DNA of 64,000 nt from Henningerozyma blattae CBS 6284. Lineage: Eukaryota > Ascomycota > Saccharomycetes > Saccharomycetales > Saccharomycetaceae. Every line of letters begins with the position of its first letter. Positions within the stretch are counted from its first letter, which is position 1. A program made the position numbers and the translations under genes. The DNA lies in the NCBI RefSeq assembly GCF_000315915.1, contig NC_020185.1:1612001-1676000 (forward strand), given 5' to 3'. The notes beneath the pieces were generated by a model that was not told the DNA's origin, ran no database searches, and saw only the letters and a program-made list of their open reading frames with translations. This document shows positions 47,614 through 58,086 of the stretch, in pieces.

Positions 47614-50466
47614 ATGTCACTGACAACAGGCGGTGGCTTACACCAAGAAGTTCAAGAGTGCATAACTCAAATGGAGTTGCTAAAAGTAACAGAATTAAAA
47701 ATGTTGTGTAGATCTACAGACTTATCTGTATCAGGAAGAAAATCACAATTACAAGATCGTCTACGACATTTTCTCAGAAGTTCAATAGCAATTGGCCATA
47801 TAGATCCATGGAGACCTAAAGCAGTTAAGATACTAATAGAAAAAGCTAAATTAGGTGATACTTTACCAGCTTATGATACACTATGGAATTCCTTAAAAAG
47901 TGGGGCTTTTAGGCACCCGGTTGCATCTGGCTATCAACCACCTTCAACCTTACAGAATGTTACGGCTGCATCTCCTTCTAGGTATAATCGATTTCATATT
48001 TCTTCATCCCAGCATAATCAGAGTACTTCTGGATCATCAGCAGGTCCCAATCCATTTGTAACATCATCCACATCACGAACTGTAACCACTACACTATCAG
48101 CGGGAGGGAAGAAAAAATATGACATCACAATTTTACATTTTAAAGAATCACCATTCTATCAGATCAAAAAGTTAATTCCAGAAAGTGTTCATAAATTAAA
48201 TATAACGGAAAATAGGGGAGTAACAAATTTTAAGTTTAAATTTGAACAAGCCGATTGGAATCTACTATCATCGAATAAATCAATCCAGCTATTTTTATTT
48301 TGTGGTGTTATCAATACCTTGGGTTCTCAAGGAAATGAATATATTCAATTCCCTCATCCAAATGAAATTAAAGTTAACAATGTTCAAATCAAAGAAAATG
48401 TTCGAGGTATTAAGAATAAAGTTGGAACAGCAAAACCAGCAAATTTAACAAAATATTTAAAAGCATACCCTGCTGTTAATTCTGTGGAGGTTGTTTATGC
48501 CTTCACAAAAGTGGTATATGGAATATATTGCTATTTGGTAGAAGAAATAAGTCCAGAAACGCTATTACAGCAATACATTTTAAAAAACCAAAAATTACTC
48601 AAAGCTTCAACTTTACAGTATATTAAGGATATGTTGAAAGAAGATGAAGAAGCTGGTTTAATTACAACATCCACCGTAATGAGTTTACAATGCCCAATAT
48701 CATATACAAGAATGAAATATCCGGCAAAGTCCATTCAATGCAGGCATTTACAATGTTTCGATGCCGTATGGTATCTTTATTCTCAAGAACAAATTCCAAC
48801 TTGGCTATGCCCAGTTTGCCAAAAACCAATTAAATTCTCAGATATCTCAATTTGTGAATTCGTAGATTCTATCTTAAAAAATTGCGTTGAAGATGTTGAG
48901 CAAGTAGAAATATCCCCAGACGGATCTTGGGTACCAATCGAGGAAGAAGAATTACCTCATAAAGAGAGACAAAATTCTGGGAAAAATGAGACTACTTCTC
49001 CTGAAGTAAAGAAAGAAACATCTCAAAGCACAATAGAATCATCAACTACATCGAATCTTCACAATAACACTGACCATTCACCTTCAGATTTCCCACGAGC
49101 ATCTAACCATGAAGAACCTATAATTATAGATCTTGATAGTGATGACGACGATGAAAATGAAGCCAGTCCTAATACTACTACTAATAACACTTCAAGTGCC
49201 GTTACAAATCCACCTGCCGAATCTCCTCAGAAAGCTCCACTTCAGTCCAATCCTACAGCAGTTCTAACTAATGAACTTCCAGAAACTGTAACTTCTACCA
49301 TAAATGAATCATCAAATATATCTGCCTCTAGTAATGTTCCAACGACTTCCTTTATAGATCATTCAAATTCTTCTGTAATGGCATCTGTGCCGGCTACCGA
49401 TCGATCATTAGACCCAAGAGCTAATTCAAACAATTCAAATGGCTCAAATGGATCAACCTTTGTACCGGCATCAAACAGCTCTATAGGCATCACAAATACA
49501 CCTTCTAACCGAAATACATTACTAAATAATAGTGAAACAAGTCGAAATTTTGTAAATCCGCAGGAACATCGTATATCTGTGCCTAATATATTGGGTACAA
49601 CCCCGTTAAATATAACAACTAATGCTAGAAGACGGGATGATGAGGATGATGATGATTTACCTTTGCGTGATCCAAGAATTGATACACCTACTCCAAATAG
49701 AACACCACAAGAAAATAGAAGTAATACAGAAAACCAACAAAGAAAATCTTTCCCTACTTCTTCTATAAATACCGAAACATTATCAGTGGAAAATAGTGTT
49801 AATAACGGACGTTCTACTTCTAACAGCTTACCTAATCTAAATGTATCGGCAAATTCGCCAGTGGGTAGTGATTTGCCACTAGCACAACAGAATGCATTAA
49901 ATACAATGCTTTCCAATGGGCATACGGCTGGAAATTCTGGAACTATAGAACCTAATTCAAATCGAAACACTTATATAAATACACAAACGATTCAATCAAC
50001 TAGTACAGCAACTAATGCTGCACTTCCTCCCTTGGGTAGAGTTCCTGATATCTGGCAATCTAGCAATTCAAACTTACTGGGAATATCCGGAGACTTCCCA
50101 GTTATTCGCAATTTAGTGAATATCTCAAATACAAATACAAGTAATAACAACATTCCACCATTACCCCCATTGCCAACCGATTCTAATAACAGCTCTAATC
50201 CAGTACGCAACGTTTCAACAGGCAGAGTGAGAAAACCCGTGGTTTCACCGTTTATACCTAAGAGACCTCATCCTCCTCAACAAAAAAGAACGACTGATGG
50301 ATCCGTTAGTCTATATAATGGAGGTATGGATGGTGATAGTTCTTCCAATCCTCATAACAGAGGTACAAACCCAAACCCCACTTTAAATGAACCTTCAAAT
50401 GCACTTTATCTAGGTGTAAGTATAGATAACAACGATGATATCATAGTTGACTTAACATCTGATTAA
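47614..50466 (+). CDS. SIZ1: SUMO E3 ligase Siz1 (PIAS family)
   Basis: Siz1 transfers SUMO from Ubc9 to targets such as septins and PCNA. The 950-residue protein (S. cerevisiae 904) has the PIAS layout: an N-terminal SAP domain (~residues 20-55, LLKVTELKMLCRSTDLSVSG), a PINIT domain (~165-315) and an SP-RING (~355-405) with CPIS, CRHLQC and CPVCQ. Two SUMO-interacting motifs flank the long disordered tail: IIIDLDSDDDDE near residue 505 and IIVDLTSD at the extreme C-terminus. The tail between is Asn/Ser/Thr-rich. The paralog Nfi1/Siz2 is the main alternative; the neighbourhood (TRS120, STE14) is that of SIZ1 in S. cerevisiae. Confidence 0.93.
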   Translation: MSLTTGGGLHQEVQECITQMELLKVTELKMLCRSTDLSVSGRKSQLQDRLRHFLRSSIAIGHIDPWRPKAVKILIEKAKLGDTLPAYDTLWNSLKSGAFRHPVASGYQPPSTLQNVTAASPSRYNRFHISSSQHNQSTSGSSAGPNPFVTSSTSRTVTTTLSAGGKKKYDITILHFKESPFYQIKKLIPESVHKLNITENRGVTNFKFKFEQADWNLLSSNKSIQLFLFCGVINTLGSQGNEYIQFPHPNEIKVNNVQIKENVRGIKNKVGTAKPANLTKYLKAYPAVNSVEVVYAFTKVVYGIYCYLVEEISPETLLQQYILKNQKLLKASTLQYIKDMLKEDEEAGLITTSTVMSLQCPISYTRMKYPAKSIQCRHLQCFDAVWYLYSQEQIPTWLCPVCQKPIKFSDISICEFVDSILKNCVEDVEQVEISPDGSWVPIEEEELPHKERQNSGKNETTSPEVKKETSQSTIESSTTSNLHNNTDHSPSDFPRASNHEEPIIIDLDSDDDDENEASPNTTTNNTSSAVTNPPAESPQKAPLQSNPTAVLTNELPETVTSTINESSNISASSNVPTTSFIDHSNSSVMASVPATDRSLDPRANSNNSNGSNGSTFVPASNSSIGITNTPSNRNTLLNNSETSRNFVNPQEHRISVPNILGTTPLNITTNARRRDDEDDDDLPLRDPRIDTPTPNRTPQENRSNTENQQRKSFPTSSINTETLSVENSVNNGRSTSNSLPNLNVSANSPVGSDLPLAQQNALNTMLSNGHTAGNSGTIEPNSNRNTYINTQTIQSTSTATNAALPPLGRVPDIWQSSNSNLLGISGDFPVIRNLVNISNTNTSNNNIPPLPPLPTDSNNSSNPVRNVSTGRVRKPVVSPFIPKRPHPPQQKRTTDGSVSLYNGGMDGDSSSNPHNRGTNPNPTLNEPSNALYLGVSIDNNDDIIVDLTSD

Positions 50467-50623
50467 TTTATTCTTATGCATGTAATATTTTTTTTTAAAA
50501 ATATCAAGCCAGCATGATAGTTCTTACTACAACTATCATTCAAATGTAACATTATGATTTATTAATATAATTTTAAATTATGTAAAATTACAAAGATATT
50601 ATTTTATTTAATTATTTAGTTAA

Positions 50624-51349
50624 TTATTTCACAAAAGGAATACCAATTGGAACTCTATTTTTATATTTCAAGTAATCACTACCAAAAAAATTTAGTAGAT
50701 AGTTTTCCTCAAAAGTAATTCTTTTATTGAAAAAGTTCCATAAAACAATTGTAAAAATGATTAAAGAGATTGGATTTAATAAGATCAACTGGGTTCCAAT
50801 GGCCCAATAAAAAAATCCAAAATAGGATGGATGCCTGGAAATTGAATATATGCCATTAGTGATTAATTTATGATCATTTAATTTTTCTGTTTTTACTGTA
50901 TGGGAAAAGGAATTTTTAGCGGTATACATTGCTAGTGATCTAACCAATTGGCCTGAGATTATTAAAAATATACCGATAAATATTATAATATGATTCACTA
51001 AACTATTAGAATTTTTAAAGGTTGGAAATAAAATATTTTCTATGAAACATTCTAAAACTGCTACTAAATGAGCTAATAGATACTCAATACCATTATTGAT
51101 TAAAAATGATTGCTCGTGAACTTTTAAAGGATTATACTTTGCTGTGATATAAAACTCTAAGAAATGGAAAACCGAGAGAGATATGAGATATATATTAAAT
51201 GTCTTGAAACGTATTAGAGGAAGTAATCCAATAAAAAGACCAAATATTGCACCCAGCGCATATGATGTGAACGATATTGTAGTTAGTGAGTTTTTCTTAA
51301 TATCTGGATATATCTCATGAATTGAATCATTATAAGTTTCTACACTCAT
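50624..51349 (-). CDS. STE14: Isoprenylcysteine carboxyl methyltransferase Ste14
   Basis: Ste14 methylates the C-terminal prenylcysteine of a-factor, Ras and other CAAX proteins in the ER membrane. The 241-residue protein matches the S. cerevisiae length (239). It has several transmembrane segments, and the conserved C-terminal catalytic region: RHPSYFGFFYWAIGTQ, then LWNFFNKRITFEENYLLNFF and YLKYKNRVPIGIPFV. The SIZ1-STE14 adjacency, convergent orientation included, is the same as in S. cerevisiae. A PAC-like box lies about 40 bases upstream. Confidence 0.96.
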   Translation of the reverse strand: MSVETYNDSIHEIYPDIKKNSLTTISFTSYALGAIFGLFIGLLPLIRFKTFNIYLISLSVFHFLEFYITAKYNPLKVHEQSFLINNGIEYLLAHLVAVLECFIENILFPTFKNSNSLVNHIIIFIGIFLIISGQLVRSLAMYTAKNSFSHTVKTEKLNDHKLITNGIYSISRHPSYFGFFYWAIGTQLILLNPISLIIFTIVLWNFFNKRITFEENYLLNFFGSDYLKYKNRVPIGIPFVK

Positions 51350-51775
51350 CGTATTATAGTCCTTCTTTGATATATTATATTAATTTGCGATGAGATCGAT
51401 TTGAAAAATATGATAGTGTTTAGCATATTTATAAAAAAGGATGCTGCTAAAATTTCGCTTTTAAGCGTGTTACGGAAAGAGAAGTTTTTAGAAACCTCAA
51501 AACATTTTCAAAGATTTTTCAAAAATAGCTTAAAAGTGTCACCAAATAAAGTTAATTACCTATAGATATATATTCCAAATATCATAACCTTCTAGAATAG
51601 GTATTATTATAAAAATGCAAAAAAGGTTTTTATTTTTTTTTTTTCGTATTTAGCCAGTGTAAAAAGTGTATACAAAACATATGTTATCTTCTTAATTGGT
51701 TTCATGTAATTTATTTAAAAATAGTAATTATCGATATGTTACGTTTCATGAAAGGTGTAACGACATTTTTTTTAA
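51350..51775. other. STE14 promoter / VPS71 3' region
   Basis: A 426-base gap between two minus-strand genes, with the PAC match at 51387-51396 and poly(A/T) tracts. No gene is seen. Confidence 0.45.
51387..51396 (+). promoter_or_regulatory. PAC element GCGATGAGAT near STE14
   Basis: An exact PAC match about 40 bases before the STE14 start codon, on the opposite strand. STE14 is not a ribosome-biogenesis gene in known yeasts, so this could be chance or a shared control element; VPS71's 3' end lies on the other side. Confidence 0.4.
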
Positions 51776-52582
51776 CTATCTTTTACTACATCTTGTTTCG
51801 TTGTGTGTATTAAAGCAATTCAATGAACAAATTTTATCACCACAAGAAACACAACTTGAAATATTTTTATAATTACCACAAATAGAACATATATTTAAAT
51901 TGTATAATAACTTGAAATATCTCTTGTTATAGGTATTCATAAAAATTATTTTTTTATTAATCATATCTAAACCTTCCACATATGAATAAAGAGATCTCTT
52001 TGCATTCAAAACTTTTTTCAATGCAATATGTCTATTTGAATTACGTTTTTGTTTTGCATGTGTTGGTTTAATTGGTTTTGTTGATTTATAAGATAATTGA
52101 ATATTTTTTGGTATATCTATAGTTATATTATTTCTTTTTAAAGTGTTTGTATTGTTTGAGATTGAATTTGTAATTGATTCAATTTGATCACGAGGTGTGT
52201 TTGTAATTGAACTCAATAATGATGGTAAGTCACCTTGATTATTAGTATTTTCTAGATCAAGCTGCATACATCTATAATTCGATATTATGACTTCATTTTG
52301 ATTATATCTGCCCATATATAACGAAGAATCAGTCGTAGGATCATCACTAGTTATAATATTTTTATTATAAGTGTTATCACCTGTAGATGCTTGTGTTGTT
52401 TCGTTTGTTTGATATAATTTATTCTCCAGATCCGCTAGTGAATAGTTTACCCTTTTAATGGAACGAGATGTTGAGACATTGGAACTATTTTGTTTTGAGA
52501 CTCTACGTGTAGTTTCTAGTTGTGAAGTAAAATATACATTTGGATCATATGTTTTTAAATTTATTTCTTCAACACCTCTCAT
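51776..52582 (-). CDS. VPS71: SWR1 complex subunit Vps71/Swc6 (zf-HIT)
   Basis: Vps71 is a nuclear subunit of the SWR1 remodeler that deposits the histone variant H2A.Z. The 268-residue protein matches the S. cerevisiae length (280). Conserved are the N-terminal EEINLKTYDPNVYFTSQLE, SIKRVNYSLADLENKLY and LSYKSTKPIKPTHAK, and the C-terminal zf-HIT finger: CSICGNYKNISSCVSCGD, then KICSLNCFNTHNETRC, giving the full set of Cys/His ligands. In S. cerevisiae CAT2 is the neighbour of VPS71. Here CAT2 is about 10 kb to the right with other genes between. Confidence 0.95.
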   Translation of the reverse strand: MRGVEEINLKTYDPNVYFTSQLETTRRVSKQNSSNVSTSRSIKRVNYSLADLENKLYQTNETTQASTGDNTYNKNIITSDDPTTDSSLYMGRYNQNEVIISNYRCMQLDLENTNNQGDLPSLLSSITNTPRDQIESITNSISNNTNTLKRNNITIDIPKNIQLSYKSTKPIKPTHAKQKRNSNRHIALKKVLNAKRSLYSYVEGLDMINKKIIFMNTYNKRYFKLLYNLNICSICGNYKNISSCVSCGDKICSLNCFNTHNETRCSKR

Positions 52583-53813
52583 TTGTAATTTTGTCTATTC
52601 TATACTTTTTCTCTTAAAAATAATACACTTCATAAAATTTTGTTGAAATAAAAAAACAAACAAAAAGCAACCGTACAGTACAATTCAATTGCTGATATAT
52701 ACTTGCGTTTAATATCGAATATGACACTTTTAATGTGCTACATTAGAATAAATGTATATGTTTTCTTCTCATAATTATTAGAGTTTATTACTATTCGCAA
52801 AGTTTTAATTTTCACAATTCTTGTTAATTGATAGCGCCGCGAAAGTGTAATTTTTACTTACTATAAAGTGTACGGGTTTATATTATTTATCAAAGCTTAA
52901 GTATTAATTATATAAAAAAATATAGAAATATATATTTAAACACCGTTTAATATCAAAAGATCAACAATAATATTTCAAGCTTATTACATAGAGTAGCAAT
53001 TATTTAAGATTGCACATATTGTATTTAAAGATACTTGAACTTTTTTCAACAAAGATTTTATTACTAAAACTACATTTAAAATAGGAAAAAAATTCTAGAT
53101 ATCACACGCATTTAATGAATTTGTGATATATGTCACAAAACATATCACTAACAGTCATATATAGCTTATTTAGCCTTGTTTTGATACCATGTAAAATATT
53201 TAGGGTTTATAAGAATGTGTCAAACCCTAGATCTGATGTGATGTTACCCCATTATGTAAATTACCATATATGGGTTCCCCATATTTCCCCAGATCTGACA
53301 TTTTTTTCATCACTTTTAGGAACTATTAATATTGGTTTTTTTTGTATTTTTTTTCAGATTCCGTGGAAATTTAAATTCGATTTTGATATGTTCTAAATAT
53401 AGCTTCAAGCATTTCTCATCATATGTCAAATTCTAAAACTGCGGAAGAGGCGACAGTAATTTCTGAGGTTTTACAGATGATTTAATACAAAAGTGAGGAG
53501 TTCTACTAAAAGTGACAACTTATGGTTAAAAATTATGAAGTGAATCATCCAAGAAAAAAATAGCAACGAATAAACAAACATTATTTTGAGATTCTAGACA
53601 GAATGTCAAATATATAAGGCAAGAAGTAAATGCTCAGTTTTATAACATTTAATTTCTATGTTCAGTTGAGATTCTCTTGTATTATTTTAGTAAATTCTTG
53701 CTAATACTTAAAACTATCACACACTTTTTCTACCTTTGAAATAAAAGAAAGGTTTACAAGGTCAAAATCCAATCAAAACAGAATATAAACAGTAGTATTC
53801 TTTTTACCCCTCT
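52583..53813. other. VPS71 / YOR1-like divergent region
   Basis: A 1.23 kb region. It contains a perfect PDRE at 53359-53368 for the downstream ABC transporter. An 88-codon open frame (53130-53396) begins with an ATG but has no recognisable family; I do not call it a gene. Confidence 0.5.
53359..53368 (+). promoter_or_regulatory. Pdr1/Pdr3 response element (PDRE)
   Basis: TTCCGTGGAA contains TCCGTGGA, a match to the PDRE consensus TCCGYGGA bound by the multidrug regulators Pdr1 and Pdr3. It lies about 450 bases before the YOR1-like start codon. S. cerevisiae YOR1 is itself a Pdr1/Pdr3 target, so this fits the ancestral control of the broken gene. Confidence 0.6.
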
Positions 53814-56800
53814 ATGTTTCATAAGCCCAAAAAGAAAGGACCTACCTCAAACTCAAAAGATTTTTACAACACTATATATCATTTGACTACCGTTGATTCA
53901 AACGTTTGTGATAAGAAAGAATTTGAAAATCACTCCTTTGATTCAACAGATGTTAGCACCGATTTAGATTCTATTATTAAAATAGACAAATTAAAACCAG
54001 AAACATTTTTAAATTCAGATGATCTTGAAAAAGTAACTCAATCCAATTATTATCCCCAAAAGAGATTATTTCGTTGGTTATGTTCTAAAAACTCATCAAT
54101 TGTACCACAAACAATTGAAGAAAGGAAAGTTTTCCCCTTTTATAAGGCAAATATCCTATCAAAATGCTTCATTTGGTGGGTCTGGCCAATAATGAAAACT
54201 GGATAAAAGAGAACTATTCAACCTAATGATTTATTTATCACTCACGATAGGATGTCCGTGGAAACGTTATATAATTCATTTGAAACTCAGTTACAATATT
54301 ATCTTGAACAATCTAGAGAAGATTATAAAAACTTGAACCCCAATGCGTCGAGAGACGAAATTTTAAGGAAATCCCAATTGAAACGGTTTACCCTTTTAAA
54401 AATATTAATTAAAACTTTTAAATATCAATATTCCCTAGCTATATTGTTCATTATCTTAGCAAATTGTTCTCTTTCAATTAACCCTCTTTTAATGAAAAGA
54501 TTAACAAATTTTGTGGAAAAGAGAGGTTATGATAACTCAATCCCTATCAATGCAGGAATTGGGTATGTATTTGGATGTGTGTTATTATTATTATGGTTTG
54601 GGATTTTTAATAATCAAGCTTATTATTTTGCTTAAGTGACAGGAATTCAAACTAAATCTGTCTTATTGAAGGCTTTAGTTATGAAGACAGTGAAATTATC
54701 ACCAAAGAGTCATCATGATTTCCCTAATAGTAAAATCAATACTTTTGCAACAGTAGATTTTAATAGAATCGAATTCTCTATTTCATTTTTACATTTCATT
54801 TTTACATTTCATTTTCAGTTTCCCAGCTATATTTACAATTTCGATTGTTCTTTTAATAATTAATGTTGGACCAATATCATTGGCTGGCATTGGTTTATAT
54901 TTCATAATTATGGTTACTTTATTATTTTTATTTGTTTTAGTTAGCAAATTGCTGCAAACGTATTCACTGATAAAAAGAGTCTCTTATATTAGAGAATTAT
55001 TAAATAATATGAAAATTATTAAATTTTATTCATGGGAAACTCCATATGAAAAAAATATCAAATATGTAAGAAAAAAGGAAACAGAAAAGATTATAAAAAT
55101 GGAATTGATTAAGAGCTGTATATTTTCCATTTCTGGATCTTCCCCAAAATTTTGTTCATTATTGACATTTTTATCATTATACAAAATTAATAATGGCTGG
55201 AAAAATGCGGGTAGTATGTTTTCATCTGTTTCATTATTCGAAGTATTGGGTTTATCAGGTATTCTTATTCCAATGTGTATTGGAGTTGGAATTGATATGA
55301 TTATTTGTTTGGATCGTTTTCAACAATTTTTAGAAGCAGATGAAAATCATAACGATTTTTTACTTGAAACCATGCCTTCTAATACTTTTGATACTAGGCT
55401 TTCAATTAAGTTTAACAATGCTTCTTTTGAATGGGAAACTTTTGAAGATGATATAATAAAAGATGAAAATAATATAAATCAAATACTAGAAAATAAAACT
55501 AATAACTGTCACTTTAATGGTTTCAATAATTTAAATTTTTCCATAAANGGTGAATTTATTATCATAACTGGACCAATTGGTACAGGTAAAACTTCATTGC
55601 TATACGCTATGTCAGGGTTAATGAAGAAATTAGAAGGTACCATCGAAATCGATGGTAATTTACAATTATGTGGATACCCTTGGGTTCAAAATACAACCGT
55701 TCGTGATAATATTATTTTTGGTTCAAAATATGAAAAAGAAAAATTTGACCATGTCATTAGGATTTGTGCCTTAACTGAGGATTTAGAAAACTTTTCTGGA
55801 AAAGATTTAACAGAAATTGGTGAACTTGGTATAACATTATCAGGTGGTCAGAAGGCTCGTATTAACCTTGCAAGGGCAATATATAAGACAAGCGACATAT
55901 ATTTATTTGATGATATCCTAAGTGCTGTGGACTCCCGTGTTGGGAATTTCATTATGGAAAATTGCTTACTTGGTGCATTGAGTGGTAAGACATNNNGAAT
56001 TTTAGCCACCCACCAATTATCCTTAATTAAAAAAGCTGATCGAATTGTTGTACTAGGTAATGATAACTCATTTGAAATTGGCCCTTACAAAGAGTTGATT
56101 CAATCAAATAAAACGTTTATTAACTTAATAGAATATTCCTCCCAAATGGAACTTGAAAAAATTAAAAAAACGAAAGGTAGTATTGTTGAACAAGAAAAGT
56201 ATAAAGGATCCAGAATTAGTGAATCGATATTAGATACCGATGCTGATACTTTAAGAAAAAAGGGTAAGAATTCAGTAACTGAAGAAAGAGCTTACAATAA
56301 TATTACATGGAATATTTATAAAGCATATATTAGATCGGGAACTGGAAGTTATTGGTTTTTGATTATTCCATTATATATGTTTTTTGTCGTTGCAACTACT
56401 TTTTGTGATTTATTTTCTTCCATTTGGCTATCTTTTTGGCCTGAGAATAAATTTAATAGCAGATCTGCTAGCTTTTATGAAGGCCTTTATTCTTTATTCA
56501 TAGTACTTTTTTTCATCTTTTTAGTTTGCCAATTTTGTGTGTGTTTTTTTGTTGGTTTAAACTCTTCCAAGAAGTTAAATTTAAGAGCAGTTCACAAAGT
56601 TTTACATACACCAATGTCATTTATTGAAAGTACTCCAATTGGACGTATCATGAACCGGTTTACAAAAGATACAGATAATTTAGATGGACAAATTTTAGAT
56701 AACGTCAGACTTACTTTTTATCATATGTCTACAATGTTTGGGATCTGTATAATGTGCATTGTTTATTTGCCCTGGTTTGCAATTGTTATTCCATTCTTAA

Positions 56801-58086
56801 TATTTACAATAGTTTTTATTTTTAATTTTTACCAGGGCAGTTCAAGAGAGATTAGAAGATTAGAAGCAGTCCGACGTTCATTTATATTTAATAATATTAA
56901 CGACGTTCTGGGTGGTTTAGATATCATAAAAGCTTATCAAGTTCAGAACCGATTTATATTTAAATCAGATTATCTAATAAACAAAACGAACGAAGCTAGT
57001 TATTTATATACTGGTGTTCAACTTTGGAACAATATTTTGGTAAGTATTATTGGTGTATTATTTGCCTTGATTATATCATTGCTTTGTGTTACAAAACAAT
57101 TTAAAATATCAGGTTCAAGCACAGGTGTTCTATTGACATACGTATTACAAATACCTAACATTTTAAATTACTTATTAGATACACTTAAAAAAGCAGAAAA
57201 TGACATGAATAGTGTCGAGAGATTAGTTACCTATGCTACAAATTTGCCACAAGAACGCACTTCTTCCAAGCCTGAAACTTCCCCTGGACATATTTGGCCT
57301 GAAAATGGTAAAATACAATTCAAAGACGCAAATTTTAGATATAAAGAAGGGCTACCATTAATTTTAAAGAATTTTAATATGTTAGTTCAATCCGGGGAAA
57401 AGATTGGTATATGTGGTAGAACAGGGGCAGGTAAATCAACAATTATGAATTGTTTGTTTCGTTTGGATGAATTAACTGATGGCGCAATATATATCGATGA
57501 TATTGATATTTCTACCTTAGGTTTACATGACTTGAGAAAAAATTTATCAATTATCCCACAAGATCCTATTTTATTTGAAGGTACAATCAGAAAAAATTTA
57601 GATCCATTTAGTTATTTTGATGATGCTACTTTGTGGGAAGCAATGATTTTAAGTGGGTTCATCGATCGAGATACTTTCGGACACTTTAGTGAGAAGCCAG
57701 TGAACAATAAAGAATTAACAAAATTTCATTTAACTGCACATGTTGAAGAGGATGGCACTAATTACTCGTTAGGTGAAAAACAACTCTTAGCTTTTACTAG
57801 AGCTATTATTCATCATTCGAAGGTTGTTGTTTTGGATGAAGCTTCATCATCTGTAGACTATGAAACCGATGCAAAAATTCAAACTTTAATATCAAAACAA
57901 TTTTCACACAATACTATTTTATGTATTGCGCATAGACTCAATACTATTTTAAAGTATGACCGTATTTTAGTTTTAGATCATGGTAATATAATTGGCTTTG
58001 AAAACCCCAGAGTTTTATTTGAAAACAATGAATTATTTAGACAAATGTGTTTCCAAGCTAATATTGAAGAAGCTGATTTTAACTAA
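53814..58086 (+). pseudogene. YOR1: YOR1-type ABC multidrug transporter, apparently inactivated
   Basis: The sequence aligns along its whole length with Yor1, the plasma-membrane ABC-C transporter for oligomycin and other drugs (S. cerevisiae 1477 residues; about 1420 codons here). The N-terminus has LKPETFLNSDDLEKVTQSNYYPQKRLF and the later half keeps both ATPase domains: Walker A GPIGTGKTS and GRTGAGKS, signatures TLSGGQKAR and YSLGEKQLL, and Walker B YLFDD and VVVLDE. Three defects break it: TAA at 54204-54206 (Tyr in the family), TAA at 54633-54635 (Gln in the family), and a 13-bp tandem duplication at 54785-54810 that shifts the frame. The frame from 54880 then runs intact to 58086. Undetermined bases sit at 55548 and 55994-55996. 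Confidence 0.85.
54785..54810. repeat. 13-bp tandem duplication inside the YOR1-like gene
   Basis: ATTTTTACATTTC occurs at 54785-54797 and immediately again at 54798-54810. Removing one copy restores the YOR1 frame, with ISFLHFIFSFPAIF lining up with the family. Being 13 bases, the extra copy is a +1 frameshift. Confidence 0.9.

Noticed and set aside
53130..53396. 88-codon open frame upstream of the YOR1-like gene
   Set aside because: Hydrophobic, AT-driven composition and no recognisable domain; overlaps the PDRE.
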